In this document: positions 25,959 through 34,762 of the stretch, in pieces
Numbering within the stretch: position 1 is the stretch's first letter
How the letters are laid out: every line of letters begins with the position of its first letter
NCBI RefSeq assembly: GCF_900070365.1
Contig: NZ_LN850107.1
Coordinates: forward strand, 558,001-622,000
Source: Alloactinosynnema sp. L-07
GTDB taxonomy: Bacteria > Actinomycetota > Actinomycetes > Mycobacteriales > Pseudonocardiaceae
Length of the DNA: 64,000 nt
Reading direction: 5' to 3'
The notes under the pieces: model-generated
Database searches by the model: none
Told to the model about the DNA's origin: nothing
Seen by the model: only the letters and a program-made list of their open reading frames with translations
Made by a program: the position numbers and the translations under genes

Positions 25959-27994
25959 TCACTGGGTTCCGGGCCGGGTGGGCGGCCGTGCTGTTGGTGT
26001 TGGCGGCGTTCCCGTTGGCGGCGGGCTGGTCGGGGTCGGTGGCGTGGCCGGTGTTCGCGGGTGCGGTCGTCGTCGCCTTCGCGGCCGTGCTCGTGGCGAA
26101 CGCGGTGAAGCTGACGGGTGGGCTGACGCTGTCCGTGCTGCTCCTCGGCGGTTTGGCCGCGGGCTACTTCGTGGCCAGGGGCGCGATCGCGGGCGGTCCG
26201 GTGGAGGTGCTGCGCGACAGCGTTCCCCGGCTGCTGACTTCGGCGCGCCCCGCGCCGCCCACGCTCGATCTGCTGATGCCTGGCGCCTTGCTGGTCTTCC
26301 TGGTGGCCGTGGTCGTCGCGGTGTCACTGGCGGGCAGGTCGCTGATCGGTCCGCCCGCCGGGGCCGTGGTGATCTACACCGCCGGTGCGCTGCTGACGGC
26401 AGGTCGGGCGGACGAGCGCGGGCTCATCGCCTGCGTGATCGTCGTGCTGTCCGCGCTCGGCTGGGTGCTGATCGACCGCGCCGAGTCGGCTCGGAAAGCG
26501 CCGGTGGTACCTCCGACCGCGGTGTTGACCGTGCTGGCCGCGGTGGCCTTGGCCGCCGGGGTGCTGCCCGGTCGCGGTGCGTTCGAGCCGCGCGAGCTGG
26601 TGCGGCCCCCGGTGACCGATGTCGACGTCGCCAATCCCTTGCCCAAACTGGCGTCCTGGGCGGCGATGGCCGACACCGAGCTGCTGCGGGTGCGCGGTCC
26701 GGAGCTGCCGGTCCGTCTCGTCGCGCTGGCCGACTACACCGGCGCGGCCTGGCAGGCGTCGTCGCTCTACGGTCCGATCGGGGCGGTGTCGCCGCCGGAT
26801 CTGCCGCCGGGAGAGCGGGTCGAGGAGACCGACGTGGAACTGGTCGTCGGCGCCCTCGACGGGACGTGGCTGCCGACCATGGGCAGGCCGACGTCGACCA
26901 GCCTCGGTGACGTGATGGTCGACCCCGACTCCGGTTCGCTGGTGTTGGCCAGGGGCCTGGCCCCCGGGCTGCGCTACGAGATGCACGGCGTGGTGGACAA
27001 GCCCCTCGACGAGGACCTGGCGACCGCCAAGGTGCCCGATCTGCGCCGCTACCTCGACCTGCCCGGACTGCCCGCGACCCTGGCCGACTACGCGCGCCAG
27101 GCCGTGGTCAACACCGCGACCCCGTACGAGCGGGCCGTCGCGCTCGAACAGGTCGTGCGGCTCGACCGCCACCCCGACGCCGAGGCCCCGGTCGGCTCGT
27201 CCTACGCGCGGATCGAGCAGTTCCTATTCGGCCCCGCGGGCGACGCGGGCGCGGGCAAGGGCACCGCGGAGCAGTTCGCCACCGCGTTCGCCGTGCTGGC
27301 GCGCGCCGTCGGCCTGCCGACCCGGATCGCGGTCGGCTTCCAGCCGGTCCCGGAAGGGCCGGACGGCTACCGGGTCATCCGCGGCATCGACGCGACGGCG
27401 TGGCCGGAGGTGTACTTCTCCGGCTGGGGCTGGGTGCCGTTCGACCCGGTCGCGGGCACCGACAGCGGCACCAGCGCGGCCGCCAAGCGCGAGGTCCTCA
27501 ACCGCCTCGCGTCCACCACGGCCAAGCCGACGGTCCCGGCGACCGACCTGCCGGACCTGGTCATCCCCACCACCCAGCCCGCGACCGACGCCGCCCCGCC
27601 GCACACGAGGTCGCGCCAGTGGATCCTGTTGGCGGGAATCGGCGCGCTTCCCCTGCTGGTGCTGATCCTCCTGGCGACCCTGCGCGCGGGCCGCCGCTCC
27701 CGCCTGCGCCGCGCGGGTCCACTCGGCGCGTGGGCGTACGTGCTCGACCACCTCATGCTCGCGGGACGGCGCCCCGCGCGTCACCTCGCCGCACCGGACA
27801 TCGCCGCGACCACCCCCGGTCCGGCCCAGGCGCTCGCCGACCTCGCCGACCGGGCCGCGTTCGCCCCCGAGGAAACCGCGTCGGGCGACGCCTGGAAACT
27901 CGCGCGGGCGGTGCGGGCGGGTGTGCGCAAGTCCGTGCCGTGGCACCGAAGGATCTTCTGGGGCGTGGACCCTAGGCCGCTGCGCCGACGCTAG
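25955..27994 (+). CDS. DUF3488/transglutaminase-like membrane protein lacking the catalytic Cys and His
   Basis: Residues about 1-215 form multiple membrane helices (DUF3488-type), followed by a transglutaminase-like core and another helix (about 550-575) before a cytoplasmic tail. In active family members the core reads G-x-C-E-x-F-A and later has a His-Ala-Trp turn. Here the first is GTAEQFATAFAVLARAVGLP (Ala438 in the Cys position) and the second is DATAWPEVYF (Thr481 in the His position). Enzyme activity is therefore unlikely and a structural or binding role is possible. GTG at 25955 overlaps the DUF58 stop. The gene ends 6 bp from the convergent kinase gene. Confidence 0.88.
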   Translation: MITGFRAGWAAVLLVLAAFPLAAGWSGSVAWPVFAGAVVVAFAAVLVANAVKLTGGLTLSVLLLGGLAAGYFVARGAIAGGPVEVLRDSVPRLLTSARPAPPTLDLLMPGALLVFLVAVVVAVSLAGRSLIGPPAGAVVIYTAGALLTAGRADERGLIACVIVVLSALGWVLIDRAESARKAPVVPPTAVLTVLAAVALAAGVLPGRGAFEPRELVRPPVTDVDVANPLPKLASWAAMADTELLRVRGPELPVRLVALADYTGAAWQASSLYGPIGAVSPPDLPPGERVEETDVELVVGALDGTWLPTMGRPTSTSLGDVMVDPDSGSLVLARGLAPGLRYEMHGVVDKPLDEDLATAKVPDLRRYLDLPGLPATLADYARQAVVNTATPYERAVALEQVVRLDRHPDAEAPVGSSYARIEQFLFGPAGDAGAGKGTAEQFATAFAVLARAVGLPTRIAVGFQPVPEGPDGYRVIRGIDATAWPEVYFSGWGWVPFDPVAGTDSGTSAAAKREVLNRLASTTAKPTVPATDLPDLVIPTTQPATDAAPPHTRSRQWILLAGIGALPLLVLILLATLRAGRRSRLRRAGPLGAWAYVLDHLMLAGRRPARHLAAPDIAATTPGPAQALADLADRAAFAPEETASGDAWKLARAVRAGVRKSVPWHRRIFWGVDPRPLRRR

Positions 27995-28000
27995 TGGGTA

Positions 28001-30208
28001 CTAGTTTCGCACCGCGCAGACCCGCGTCGATGAGCCTTTGTTCGTGGCGGGGTCGACCAGGCCGATCGCGACCAGCTGAAAGCAGTACTGCTTGGCCTTC
28101 GGATCGAGATCGGGGACGAGGAAGGTCGTCTTCCCCGGGTCCACACCGGACACATACTTGGGCTTGGCCGACTGCGCGGTGACGTCGTAGAGGACGAAGT
28201 GGGCCTGGCCCTTGGTGGGGTCGGTCCAGAACACCTCGATCGTGGACCCGTTGTCCTTCAACCGGTTCAGCACAGGTGCGGTGTTCGGGTTGCCGCCCTC
28301 CGCGATACCGCCGGACGTGGACGGCGGTCCGGTGGTCGGCGGCACGGTCGTGGACACCGACGCCTCGGTGGTCTTCGGCGGTGGCTTGGCGGTGCTCCCG
28401 TCGTCGGCGGCGAGGATCCCGATCCCGACCCCGACGATGCTCACCACCACCGCGGCGAGCCCCCACGCCCAGGCTCGCGACCGGCGGACAGGGGCGGACT
28501 CGTCTGGTGTGCGATCGGTGGCGTCGAAGTCGAGCAGATCCCAGTCCCGGGGCTGGTCGTCGACCGGCCTGGCGTGCGGCCACTGGCTGCCGGGATCGAC
28601 CGGGGCAGCGGTGACGGGGGAGGTGCGCACGGTCCGCTCACCCGCCGGGAACACCGGAACGGGCGGCAAGCCACTCGAAGGTGTTGGCGGCGAAGTCATC
28701 GGGGGCGCGTACGCCGCACCTGTCGGGAGAGCGGTGGCCGAGTTCGTCAGGCTGGCGGGTGCCGCACCGGTCGGGAGAGTGGCGGGTGAGTTTGTCGGAT
28801 TGGCGGGTGCCGCACCCGTCGGGAGAGCGGCGGGCGAGTCCATCCGGGTGGTGGGTGCCGCACCCGTCGGTGGTGCGGCAGGCGATTCCAACGGCGTGGC
28901 AGGCGCACCCATCGGTGGTGCGGCGGGTGAGTTCATCGGCGTCGCGGCTGTGAGCGGTGTGGGTGGTGAGTCCACCGTCCGTGCGCGCGCCGGATCCGTC
29001 CGCCGCGGTTGTGCCTGCGGCGACGAGCCCGCCTCCAGCGGTGCGCCCGCCGATGGGCCGAAGTCCACCACCACCGGCACTTCCAGCTGCCGAACCGTCA
29101 GGTCCGCCAGCTTGCCCGTCATCGTCCCCCGCGACTCGTCCACCACCGGCGCGCGCACTGGTTCCGGCATCGGTTCCGCTTCGGGCGGTGTCGGTGTCGG
29201 GCCGAAATCGGTGAACGACCCCGCCACCAGGTGACTGGTGCGCTCGACCGGCGCCATCGCCGTCGCGTCGGCGTCCACAGTGGACACTTTCGCCGGGTTC
29301 GCGGGGGCCGGGCCCCATCGTCGGACCTCGGCGCCCACCTCGGCCAGGGCGTCGCGCAGTGCCGCCGCGTCCGGGAAGCGGTCGGCGCGGTCCTTGCGCA
29401 AGCAGCGGGTGATCACGGCGGTGAGCTCAGGTGGCACATCCGGCCTGGTCAGCGGGCGCGGCTCGGCCGACCGGATCCGGCCGAGGTACGGCAGCACCGT
29501 GTCCTCGTCCGGGTTGTCCGACGCGAACGGCGGCACGCCCTCCAGCAGCGAGAACAGGGTCGACCCGAGCGACCAGACGTCATCGGCGGCGGCGGGTGCG
29601 GCACCGTCGATCATCTGGGGCGCGGCGTGCCGGTAGCTGACCATCTGCAGTGACGCCGAGTGGCCCGCGTCGGCGCCGCGGGCGATGCCGAAGTCGGCCA
29701 GGACGTAGGACGTGGGGAGCACGAGGATGTTCTGCGGCTTGACGTCGCGGTGCAGGAAACCCTGGGCGTGGGCGAACGCCAGCGCGTCGGCCACCGCCGT
29801 GCCCGCCGCGACCACCTCGACCACCGGCAGCGGGCCACGCTCGCGCAGCCGGTCTTGCAGCGAGCCGAGGTCGTAGAACTCCATGACGATGCACGGGCGC
29901 CCACCGGGAACCGTCCCCGTGTCGAGCACGGTCACGATGTGCGGGTGCTGCCGCCCGAGCCGGACGGTGATCTCCAGCTCCCGCTGGAAGCGCGCCAGCG
30001 TCGCCGGGTCGTCGACCTGCAGCACCTTGACCGCCACATCGCGGCCGAGGCCGTCCTGCCGCGCCCGGTAGACCGTGCCCTCGCCGCCTTGGGCGACCAG
30101 CCGGAAGTCGCTGTAGCCGGGCAGGCTGATCGAGCCCGCCGCGGGTTCAGCCTGCCTGGGCGCCCAGGCGAGCAGTTCGTCGTCCACCGCCGCATCGTAT
30201 CCAGGCAC
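28001..30208 (-). CDS. Membrane-spanning serine/threonine protein kinase
   Basis: The 735-residue protein has an N-terminal Hanks-type kinase domain (about residues 35-295): Gly loop 'AQGGEGTVYRA', Lys61 in 'VAVKVLQV', HRDVKPQN at 153-160, and DFG at 172-174. A long Pro/Ala/Thr linker follows, including about five 16-residue repeats (see 28681-28940), then one membrane helix (about 578-600) and an extracellular fibronectin-like C-terminal domain with two Cys. It could sense envelope state and phosphorylate cytoplasmic targets. Its stop faces the end of the DUF58 and transglutaminase-like operon. Confidence 0.9.
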   Translation of the reverse strand: MPGYDAAVDDELLAWAPRQAEPAAGSISLPGYSDFRLVAQGGEGTVYRARQDGLGRDVAVKVLQVDDPATLARFQRELEITVRLGRQHPHIVTVLDTGTVPGGRPCIVMEFYDLGSLQDRLRERGPLPVVEVVAAGTAVADALAFAHAQGFLHRDVKPQNILVLPTSYVLADFGIARGADAGHSASLQMVSYRHAAPQMIDGAAPAAADDVWSLGSTLFSLLEGVPPFASDNPDEDTVLPYLGRIRSAEPRPLTRPDVPPELTAVITRCLRKDRADRFPDAAALRDALAEVGAEVRRWGPAPANPAKVSTVDADATAMAPVERTSHLVAGSFTDFGPTPTPPEAEPMPEPVRAPVVDESRGTMTGKLADLTVRQLEVPVVVDFGPSAGAPLEAGSSPQAQPRRTDPARARTVDSPPTPLTAATPMNSPAAPPMGAPATPLESPAAPPTGAAPTTRMDSPAALPTGAAPANPTNSPATLPTGAAPASLTNSATALPTGAAYAPPMTSPPTPSSGLPPVPVFPAGERTVRTSPVTAAPVDPGSQWPHARPVDDQPRDWDLLDFDATDRTPDESAPVRRSRAWAWGLAAVVVSIVGVGIGILAADDGSTAKPPPKTTEASVSTTVPPTTGPPSTSGGIAEGGNPNTAPVLNRLKDNGSTIEVFWTDPTKGQAHFVLYDVTAQSAKPKYVSGVDPGKTTFLVPDLDPKAKQYCFQLVAIGLVDPATNKGSSTRVCAVRN
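28681..28940 (-). repeat. 48-bp tandem coding repeat in the kinase linker
   Basis: The motif GCCGCACC recurs at 28713, 28761, 28809 and 28857, exactly 48 bp apart, and a fifth, shorter unit follows at 28902. The period is 16 codons, so it stays in frame and encodes Pro/Ala/Thr repeats such as PTGAAPANPTNS. Copy number could vary between strains. Confidence 0.85.
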
Positions 30209-30263
30209 GGTCCGGCGCGGACGGTGGTTGGCCGGGGCGGATGGCCCCGGCCAACCGGCCGAA

Positions 30264-31769
30264 TCAGCTGACAGCCTTCAGTGCGTCGACCTCACCGGCG
30301 CCGTAGAAGCTGTTGTGGCCCCTGCCGCCCTGGCAGGTCTGCGGGGCCCCGCTGTTCTGCGGGAACGGCGCGTAGATCGACGTGTCCGGGCACGCCAGCG
30401 GGTTGGTCGCCTGCTGGAGCCGAGCCGCCACCGCGCCGGGGCTGCCGCCGCGGACCGACAGCAGCAGGGCCGCGACGCCGACCGCGTGCGGACCGGCCAT
30501 CGAGGTGCCCTGGGCGTAGCAGTACTTCGCGCCCGTGCCGGGGTCGAACACGGTCCGCGCGGGCAGACACGCCGCCGTCGCGGGCCAGGTCGAGAGCACC
30601 CGGCCGTTCACCGTCGACCCCACCTGCAGGCGCGAGTCGCCACCGGGGGCGGCGACGTCGGCGGTGGACACGCCATAGGACGAGTAGAACGACTTGAGCC
30701 GCAGGCTGCCCGTCGCGGTCACGCCGACCACGCCGGGAACCTCGACCGGCACGACCGAGCAGGTGTTGGTGATCTCGCGCTCCTGCTCGCTGCCCGGCGG
30801 GAAGTCCGGGCTGATGACGTCCACCCTCGGGTGCGACAGGTCGGTGCTGTCATTGCCCTGCGAGGCGACCACCAGCACGCCGTTGGACTGCGCGTAGCGG
30901 ATGGCGCGTCGCTCGGCGTTCCAGATCGCGCGCTGCTCCGGATCGTTCTTGCAGTTGAACAGCCACGGGTCGGCGAAGTAGCTGTTGTTCGTCACGTGGA
31001 TGCCGTGCGTGGCCGCCCACATGAACGAGCAGATCACCATCTCCGGGAAGAAGAACCCGTCGTCGTTGCTGGACTTGATGCCCGCGATCTTCACGTTCGG
31101 CGCGACACCGACGATGCCGGAGCCGTTGGCCGCCGCTGCGATGGTGCCCGCGGTGTGTGTGCCGTGCCCGTTGGCGTCGTTGCCAGGCAGCAGCGGGGCG
31201 GGCGCACCGCTGGAGCAGTCCGTGCTGCGCGAGGCGTCATAGTTGGGTGCGATGTCCGGGTGGGTGAAGTCGAGACCGGTGTCGAGGTCGCCGACGATCA
31301 CCGAGCTGCTGCCGCCGGTGATCGCGTGCGCCTGCGGCACGTTGATCTGGGTCATGTCCCACTGCCTGCCGGACAGGGTGTCACCCCAGGCGGCCAGCAC
31401 GTCGGCGGGTGCCGCGGCGTCGTCGGCCGCGGCGGCCGGGAGCCGGACGCCGAAGCCGCCGGTCGAGCTGACGCCCTCCACGCCCGCGGCCCGCTTGACT
31501 GTCGCGGCGAACCCGCCGCTGCCCGAGCGGGCGACGACGACCCCGATCTGGGAGTAGTTCGCCACGACCGAGCCGCCCGCGGCCTGGACGGCACTGGCCG
31601 AGCTTGCGGCCGATGCCCCCTGGCGGAACACGACGACATAGGTGGATTGCGCCGAATCGGTGGTTCCGACGGCGTTGGTGGCACCGATGGGTGCGACGAG
31701 CAGCGCGGCTGTCAGCCCGAGTAAGGCGGGCAGCGCGCGTCTGCGCGACTGAACGGTTGCGTGCTTCAT
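30264..31769 (-). CDS. Secreted subtilisin-like serine peptidase (S8 family)
   Basis: The 501-residue protein has a signal peptide (end near 'ATNAVGTT'), an I9-like propeptide with 'TYVVVFRQGAS' (about residues 42-110), and an S8 catalytic domain. The catalytic Asp is in 'VGDLDTGLDFTHPD', His in 'GNDANGHGTHTAG', the oxyanion Asn in 'THGIHVTNNSYF', and Ser in 'AQGTSMAGPHAVG'. Several Cys pairs suggest an exported, disulfide-bonded enzyme. Confidence 0.93.
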   Translation of the reverse strand: MKHATVQSRRRALPALLGLTAALLVAPIGATNAVGTTDSAQSTYVVVFRQGASAASSASAVQAAGGSVVANYSQIGVVVARSGSGGFAATVKRAAGVEGVSSTGGFGVRLPAAAADDAAAPADVLAAWGDTLSGRQWDMTQINVPQAHAITGGSSSVIVGDLDTGLDFTHPDIAPNYDASRSTDCSSGAPAPLLPGNDANGHGTHTAGTIAAAANGSGIVGVAPNVKIAGIKSSNDDGFFFPEMVICSFMWAATHGIHVTNNSYFADPWLFNCKNDPEQRAIWNAERRAIRYAQSNGVLVVASQGNDSTDLSHPRVDVISPDFPPGSEQEREITNTCSVVPVEVPGVVGVTATGSLRLKSFYSSYGVSTADVAAPGGDSRLQVGSTVNGRVLSTWPATAACLPARTVFDPGTGAKYCYAQGTSMAGPHAVGVAALLLSVRGGSPGAVAARLQQATNPLACPDTSIYAPFPQNSGAPQTCQGGRGHNSFYGAGEVDALKAVS

Positions 31770-31881
31770 GTGCAGGCCTCCGGGTTACTGCTGGTGGCCC
31801 CCTGAATGGCGTAGTCGTACTGCCCCTGTGGTGGATCCCCACCACTGCATCGCCAGGACAGTCGATTTCGTACCGTTCGAA

Positions 31882-32280
31882 CTAGCGGAATCTCAAGTCC
31901 GCCGATGCCGACTGTTTCAGCGTGCGAGTCACAGTACAAAGCGCCGCGACCGCCCGCTGGACGACTGACCGCAACTCGTCCTGGGCTGCGGCGTCGAGGG
32001 CGGACAGGTCGAGGTCGAGCAGCAGGTCGACGCCGTCGAGCTGATGGGCGCCGGGCGGCCGAACGTCCGCGGCGGTCACCCGCAGCGGTACCTCGCCCGC
32101 GCGCCGGACGATCAGTTCCTCGCCGGTCACCGCGACACAGCCCGCCGCGGCGGCCAGGAGGAGTTCGACCGGACTGAACGATCCCTCCTGGCCGACGCGG
32201 CCGATGCTGACCTCGGCGCCCCGGTCGTTGCGGGCGACGAACTCATGGGTGCCCGTGCGCACGACGTCGATCGAGCTCAC
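31882..32280 (-). CDS. OsmC-family protein (peroxide or hydroperoxide reductase-like)
   Basis: A 132-residue OsmC fold: 'FSPVELLLAAAAGCVAVTGEE' contains the first conserved Cys, and 'AALCTVTRTLKQ' near the C-terminus has the second. These Cys reduce organic hydroperoxides in the family. Its GTG start overlaps the stop of the upstream VOC gene (GTGA), so the two are coupled. Confidence 0.9.
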   Translation of the reverse strand: MSSIDVVRTGTHEFVARNDRGAEVSIGRVGQEGSFSPVELLLAAAAGCVAVTGEELIVRRAGEVPLRVTAADVRPPGAHQLDGVDLLLDLDLSALDAAAQDELRSVVQRAVAALCTVTRTLKQSASADLRFR

Positions 32281-32657
32281 TGGGCGGCCGTGCTCTCGGC
32301 TTCGCCCCGCTCGACGCAGAACTCGTTGCCCTCGGGGTCGGCGAGCACGACCCAGCCGCGGCTGTCAGGCCTGCGCTGATCGTCCACCAGCGTCGCACCG
32401 TGGCCGATCAGGCGCTCGACCTCCGCGTCGCGGGTGTCGACCGGGCACAGGTCCAGGTGCACCCGGTTCTTGGCCACCTTCGGCTCGGGGACCTTGATGA
32501 AGAGCAGCCGCGGGCCCGCGGGCAGCTCGATCAGCACCTCGTCGTCGCCAGGTTCGTCATCCGGGTGGACCGGCTGACCGACCACCCCACTCCACCAGGT
32601 CGCCAGCTTGTACGCGTCGGCACAGTCGATGGTGATGCTGTGGATGATGGAGCGCAA
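32277..32657 (-). CDS. VOC-family (glyoxalase-like) protein
   Basis: A 126-residue single-copy VOC (beta-alpha-beta-beta-beta) protein. It has 'SITIDCADAYKLATWWSGV' at the start, 'VHLDLCPVDTRDAEVERLIG' in the middle, and the ending 'VVLADPEGNEFCVER' typical of the glyoxalase and bleomycin-resistance fold. The substrate is unknown. TTG at 32657 has an AAGGG site about 8 nt upstream. It is coupled to the OsmC gene downstream. Confidence 0.88.
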   Translation of the reverse strand: MRSIIHSITIDCADAYKLATWWSGVVGQPVHPDDEPGDDEVLIELPAGPRLLFIKVPEPKVAKNRVHLDLCPVDTRDAEVERLIGHGATLVDDQRRPDSRGWVVLADPEGNEFCVERGEAESTAAQ

Positions 32658-32668
32658 CGTCGGTCCCT

Positions 32669-33733
32669 TCAGCTGGTTAGCCGCAGGAGTCCCACGCGGC
32701 CGGTGGCGCCCGACGCCCAGCAGGCGCCGTCGCGCGCGCAGTCAACCGTGTCGAATGTACCGGCGTCGAACTGTTTCCAGGTCCGGCCGCTGTCGAGGGT
32801 GTAGTCGCTGCCGGTCGGCCCGACGGCGATCGCGGCGGTCTGGACGAACGGGTGCCAGGCCACGCCCGAGCGGTAGCCCTGCGGCGCGTTCGACGGCTTC
32901 TGCCAGGTCGCGCCCGCGTCCCGGCTGGTGCCCAGCGCGTCGGTGCCGTTGGTGGGCGCGGCGAAGTCGCCGCCGACGGCGATCCCGCGCTTGGTGTCGC
33001 GCCACGCCGTGGCGAACACGCCCGCGCTCGGCCCGCTGGCGAGAACGGTGTCGGCGACGGTCCAGGTGCGGCCGCGGTCGCGGCTGTGCAGCACCCGCGC
33101 CTTGGCGCCGCCGCCGGTGGCGATCCACGCGTCCCGACCGCCCGCGACGCTGACGCACTGGCCGCTCGCGGCGAAGGCGAACTCGCCGTCAAGGGCGGCG
33201 GGCATGCCGTCGGAGGGCAGGACGGACCAGGTCTTGCCGCCGTTGTCGGTCGACAGGACGCGGAACTTGCCGTCGACCGGGTCGCTCAACGCGATCCCGT
33301 GCCTGCGGTCCCAGAACGCCAGGCAGTCGTAGAACGCGGTGGGCTCGGTGTTGCGGAAGGTCTCGGTCCACGTCGAGCCGCCGTCGGTGGTCCGGTAGAT
33401 GCGGGAGTCCTCGCCGGGGCCGATGCTCATGGCCACTGCGTTGTCCGCGTCGAACGCCTGGATGTCGCGCAGCTGCAGCGCGGCGGCGTCCGGGGGCGTC
33501 GTGAGCTGCCAGGTGGCGCCGCCGTCGACGGTCCGCAGGACCGTGCCCCCGCTGCCGCTGGCCCACGCCACGCGGTGGCTCACCGCGGACAGGCCGCGCA
33601 GGCGGGCGGTGGATCCGGTGGGGGAGAGCTGCCAGGTCGGAGTGAGCCCGGGCGCCGGGGTTGCCGTCGCCGGGGCCTGCAGCAAACCGACAGCCACCGC
33701 GGCGAGCGCGGCGATGATCAAGGGTCGCTTCAT
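32669..33733 (-). CDS. Secreted BNR/sialidase-like beta-propeller protein
   Basis: The 354-residue protein has a signal peptide (ending near 'APATATPA') and a propeller built of BNR-type repeats with Asp-box turns: 'TVDGGATWQL', 'TTDGGSTWTE', 'STDNGGKTWSV', 'SRDRGRTWTV', 'SRDAGATWQK' and 'TLDSGRTWKQ'. It resembles Ycf48-like or sialidase-fold proteins, but catalytic residues of sialidases were not identified. It could be a cell-surface or extracellular carbohydrate-binding protein. Confidence 0.85.
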   Translation of the reverse strand: MKRPLIIAALAAVAVGLLQAPATATPAPGLTPTWQLSPTGSTARLRGLSAVSHRVAWASGSGGTVLRTVDGGATWQLTTPPDAAALQLRDIQAFDADNAVAMSIGPGEDSRIYRTTDGGSTWTETFRNTEPTAFYDCLAFWDRRHGIALSDPVDGKFRVLSTDNGGKTWSVLPSDGMPAALDGEFAFAASGQCVSVAGGRDAWIATGGGAKARVLHSRDRGRTWTVADTVLASGPSAGVFATAWRDTKRGIAVGGDFAAPTNGTDALGTSRDAGATWQKPSNAPQGYRSGVAWHPFVQTAAIAVGPTGSDYTLDSGRTWKQFDAGTFDTVDCARDGACWASGATGRVGLLRLTS

Positions 33734-33789
33734 GTGGCCGGAACCTATCCGACCTCGCCCGCTGAGACCAGGCTCTAAGCTGGCGGCCT

Positions 33790-34551
33790 GTGAGTACCTA
33801 TCGCAGCTTCGTCGCCCTGGGCGACTCGTTCACCGAGGGCATGTCCGACGACCTGCCCGACGGCACCTGCCGGGGCTGGGCCGACCTCGTCGCCGACCGC
33901 CTCGCCGCCGAGCGATCCGGGTTCCGGTACGCCAACCTGGCGATCCGCGGCAAGCTGGTCCGCCAGATCGTCGACGAGCAGGTCGACGCCGCCGTGGCGA
34001 TGAAGCCCGACCTGGTCAGCTTCGCGGGCGGGATGAACGACGTCCTGCGCCCAGGCTGCGACGTCGACGCGGTGACCCGAAAGATCACTGAGGCGGCCGG
34101 TGCGCTGGCCGGGGCAGGCGGCAGGCTCATGCTGTTCCGGGTGATCGACCCGACCGGCCGGATGCGGGGCAGCGCCCGGCTGATGCCGCGCATCACCCGG
34201 CTGCTCTCGGTGGTCGACGCGCTGGCCGCCAAGCACGACGCGATCGTGGTGGACCTGTTCTCGGAGAAGGTGTTCGACTCGCCCGCACTGTGGGCCGAGG
34301 ACCGGATCCACCTCAACGCCGAGGGCCACCGCCGCGTCGCGGAGGCGACCGTGCGGGCGCTGGGCCTGCCCGGATCGTTCGACTGGACGGCCCCGGTGCC
34401 CACCGCGGCACCGCTCTCGCTGGCCTCCCGGGTGCGGGCCGACGTCCGGTGGGCCCGGGTGCACCTGAGCCCATGGATCGGCAGGCGCCTGACCGGCCGC
34501 TCGTCCGGCGACGGCCGGGTGGCCAAACTCCCGGTCCTGACCCCGCGCTGA
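33790..34551 (+). CDS. SGNH/GDSL-family hydrolase
   Basis: The 253-residue protein starts with block I 'FVALGDSFTEGMSDD' (catalytic Ser), has block III 'FAGGMNDVL' (Asn), and block V 'DRIHLNAEGH' (Asp and His). It is an esterase or lipase of unknown substrate. No signal peptide is seen. GTG at 33790 has TAAGCT 8 nt upstream (33776-33781), so it is probably leaderless. Confidence 0.93.
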   Translation: MSTYRSFVALGDSFTEGMSDDLPDGTCRGWADLVADRLAAERSGFRYANLAIRGKLVRQIVDEQVDAAVAMKPDLVSFAGGMNDVLRPGCDVDAVTRKITEAAGALAGAGGRLMLFRVIDPTGRMRGSARLMPRITRLLSVVDALAAKHDAIVVDLFSEKVFDSPALWAEDRIHLNAEGHRRVAEATVRALGLPGSFDWTAPVPTAAPLSLASRVRADVRWARVHLSPWIGRRLTGRSSGDGRVAKLPVLTPR

Positions 34552-34762
34552 CCGCGCTCCACCAGATGACAGGCGACGTGGCGGCGGCAACGCGGAACAC
34601 CGCCGTAGACGGACAGGTCGCCCAAGGGAAGCACCGGTGGGCGGTCGCGGAGCCGGTTCCACCTCGCGATCGGTCGTAAGCGGGTGGCGGCCCGGACCAG
34701 GGAACAGGTCGAGCGGATCCGGGTGGGATCGCGTCGGTCAGCCTGCTTGCGGCCGCCGAGGG

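Noticed and set aside
28681..28940. CRISPR-like array
   Set aside because: The regular repeats are in-frame coding repeats within the kinase linker, not short palindromic repeats with unique spacers.
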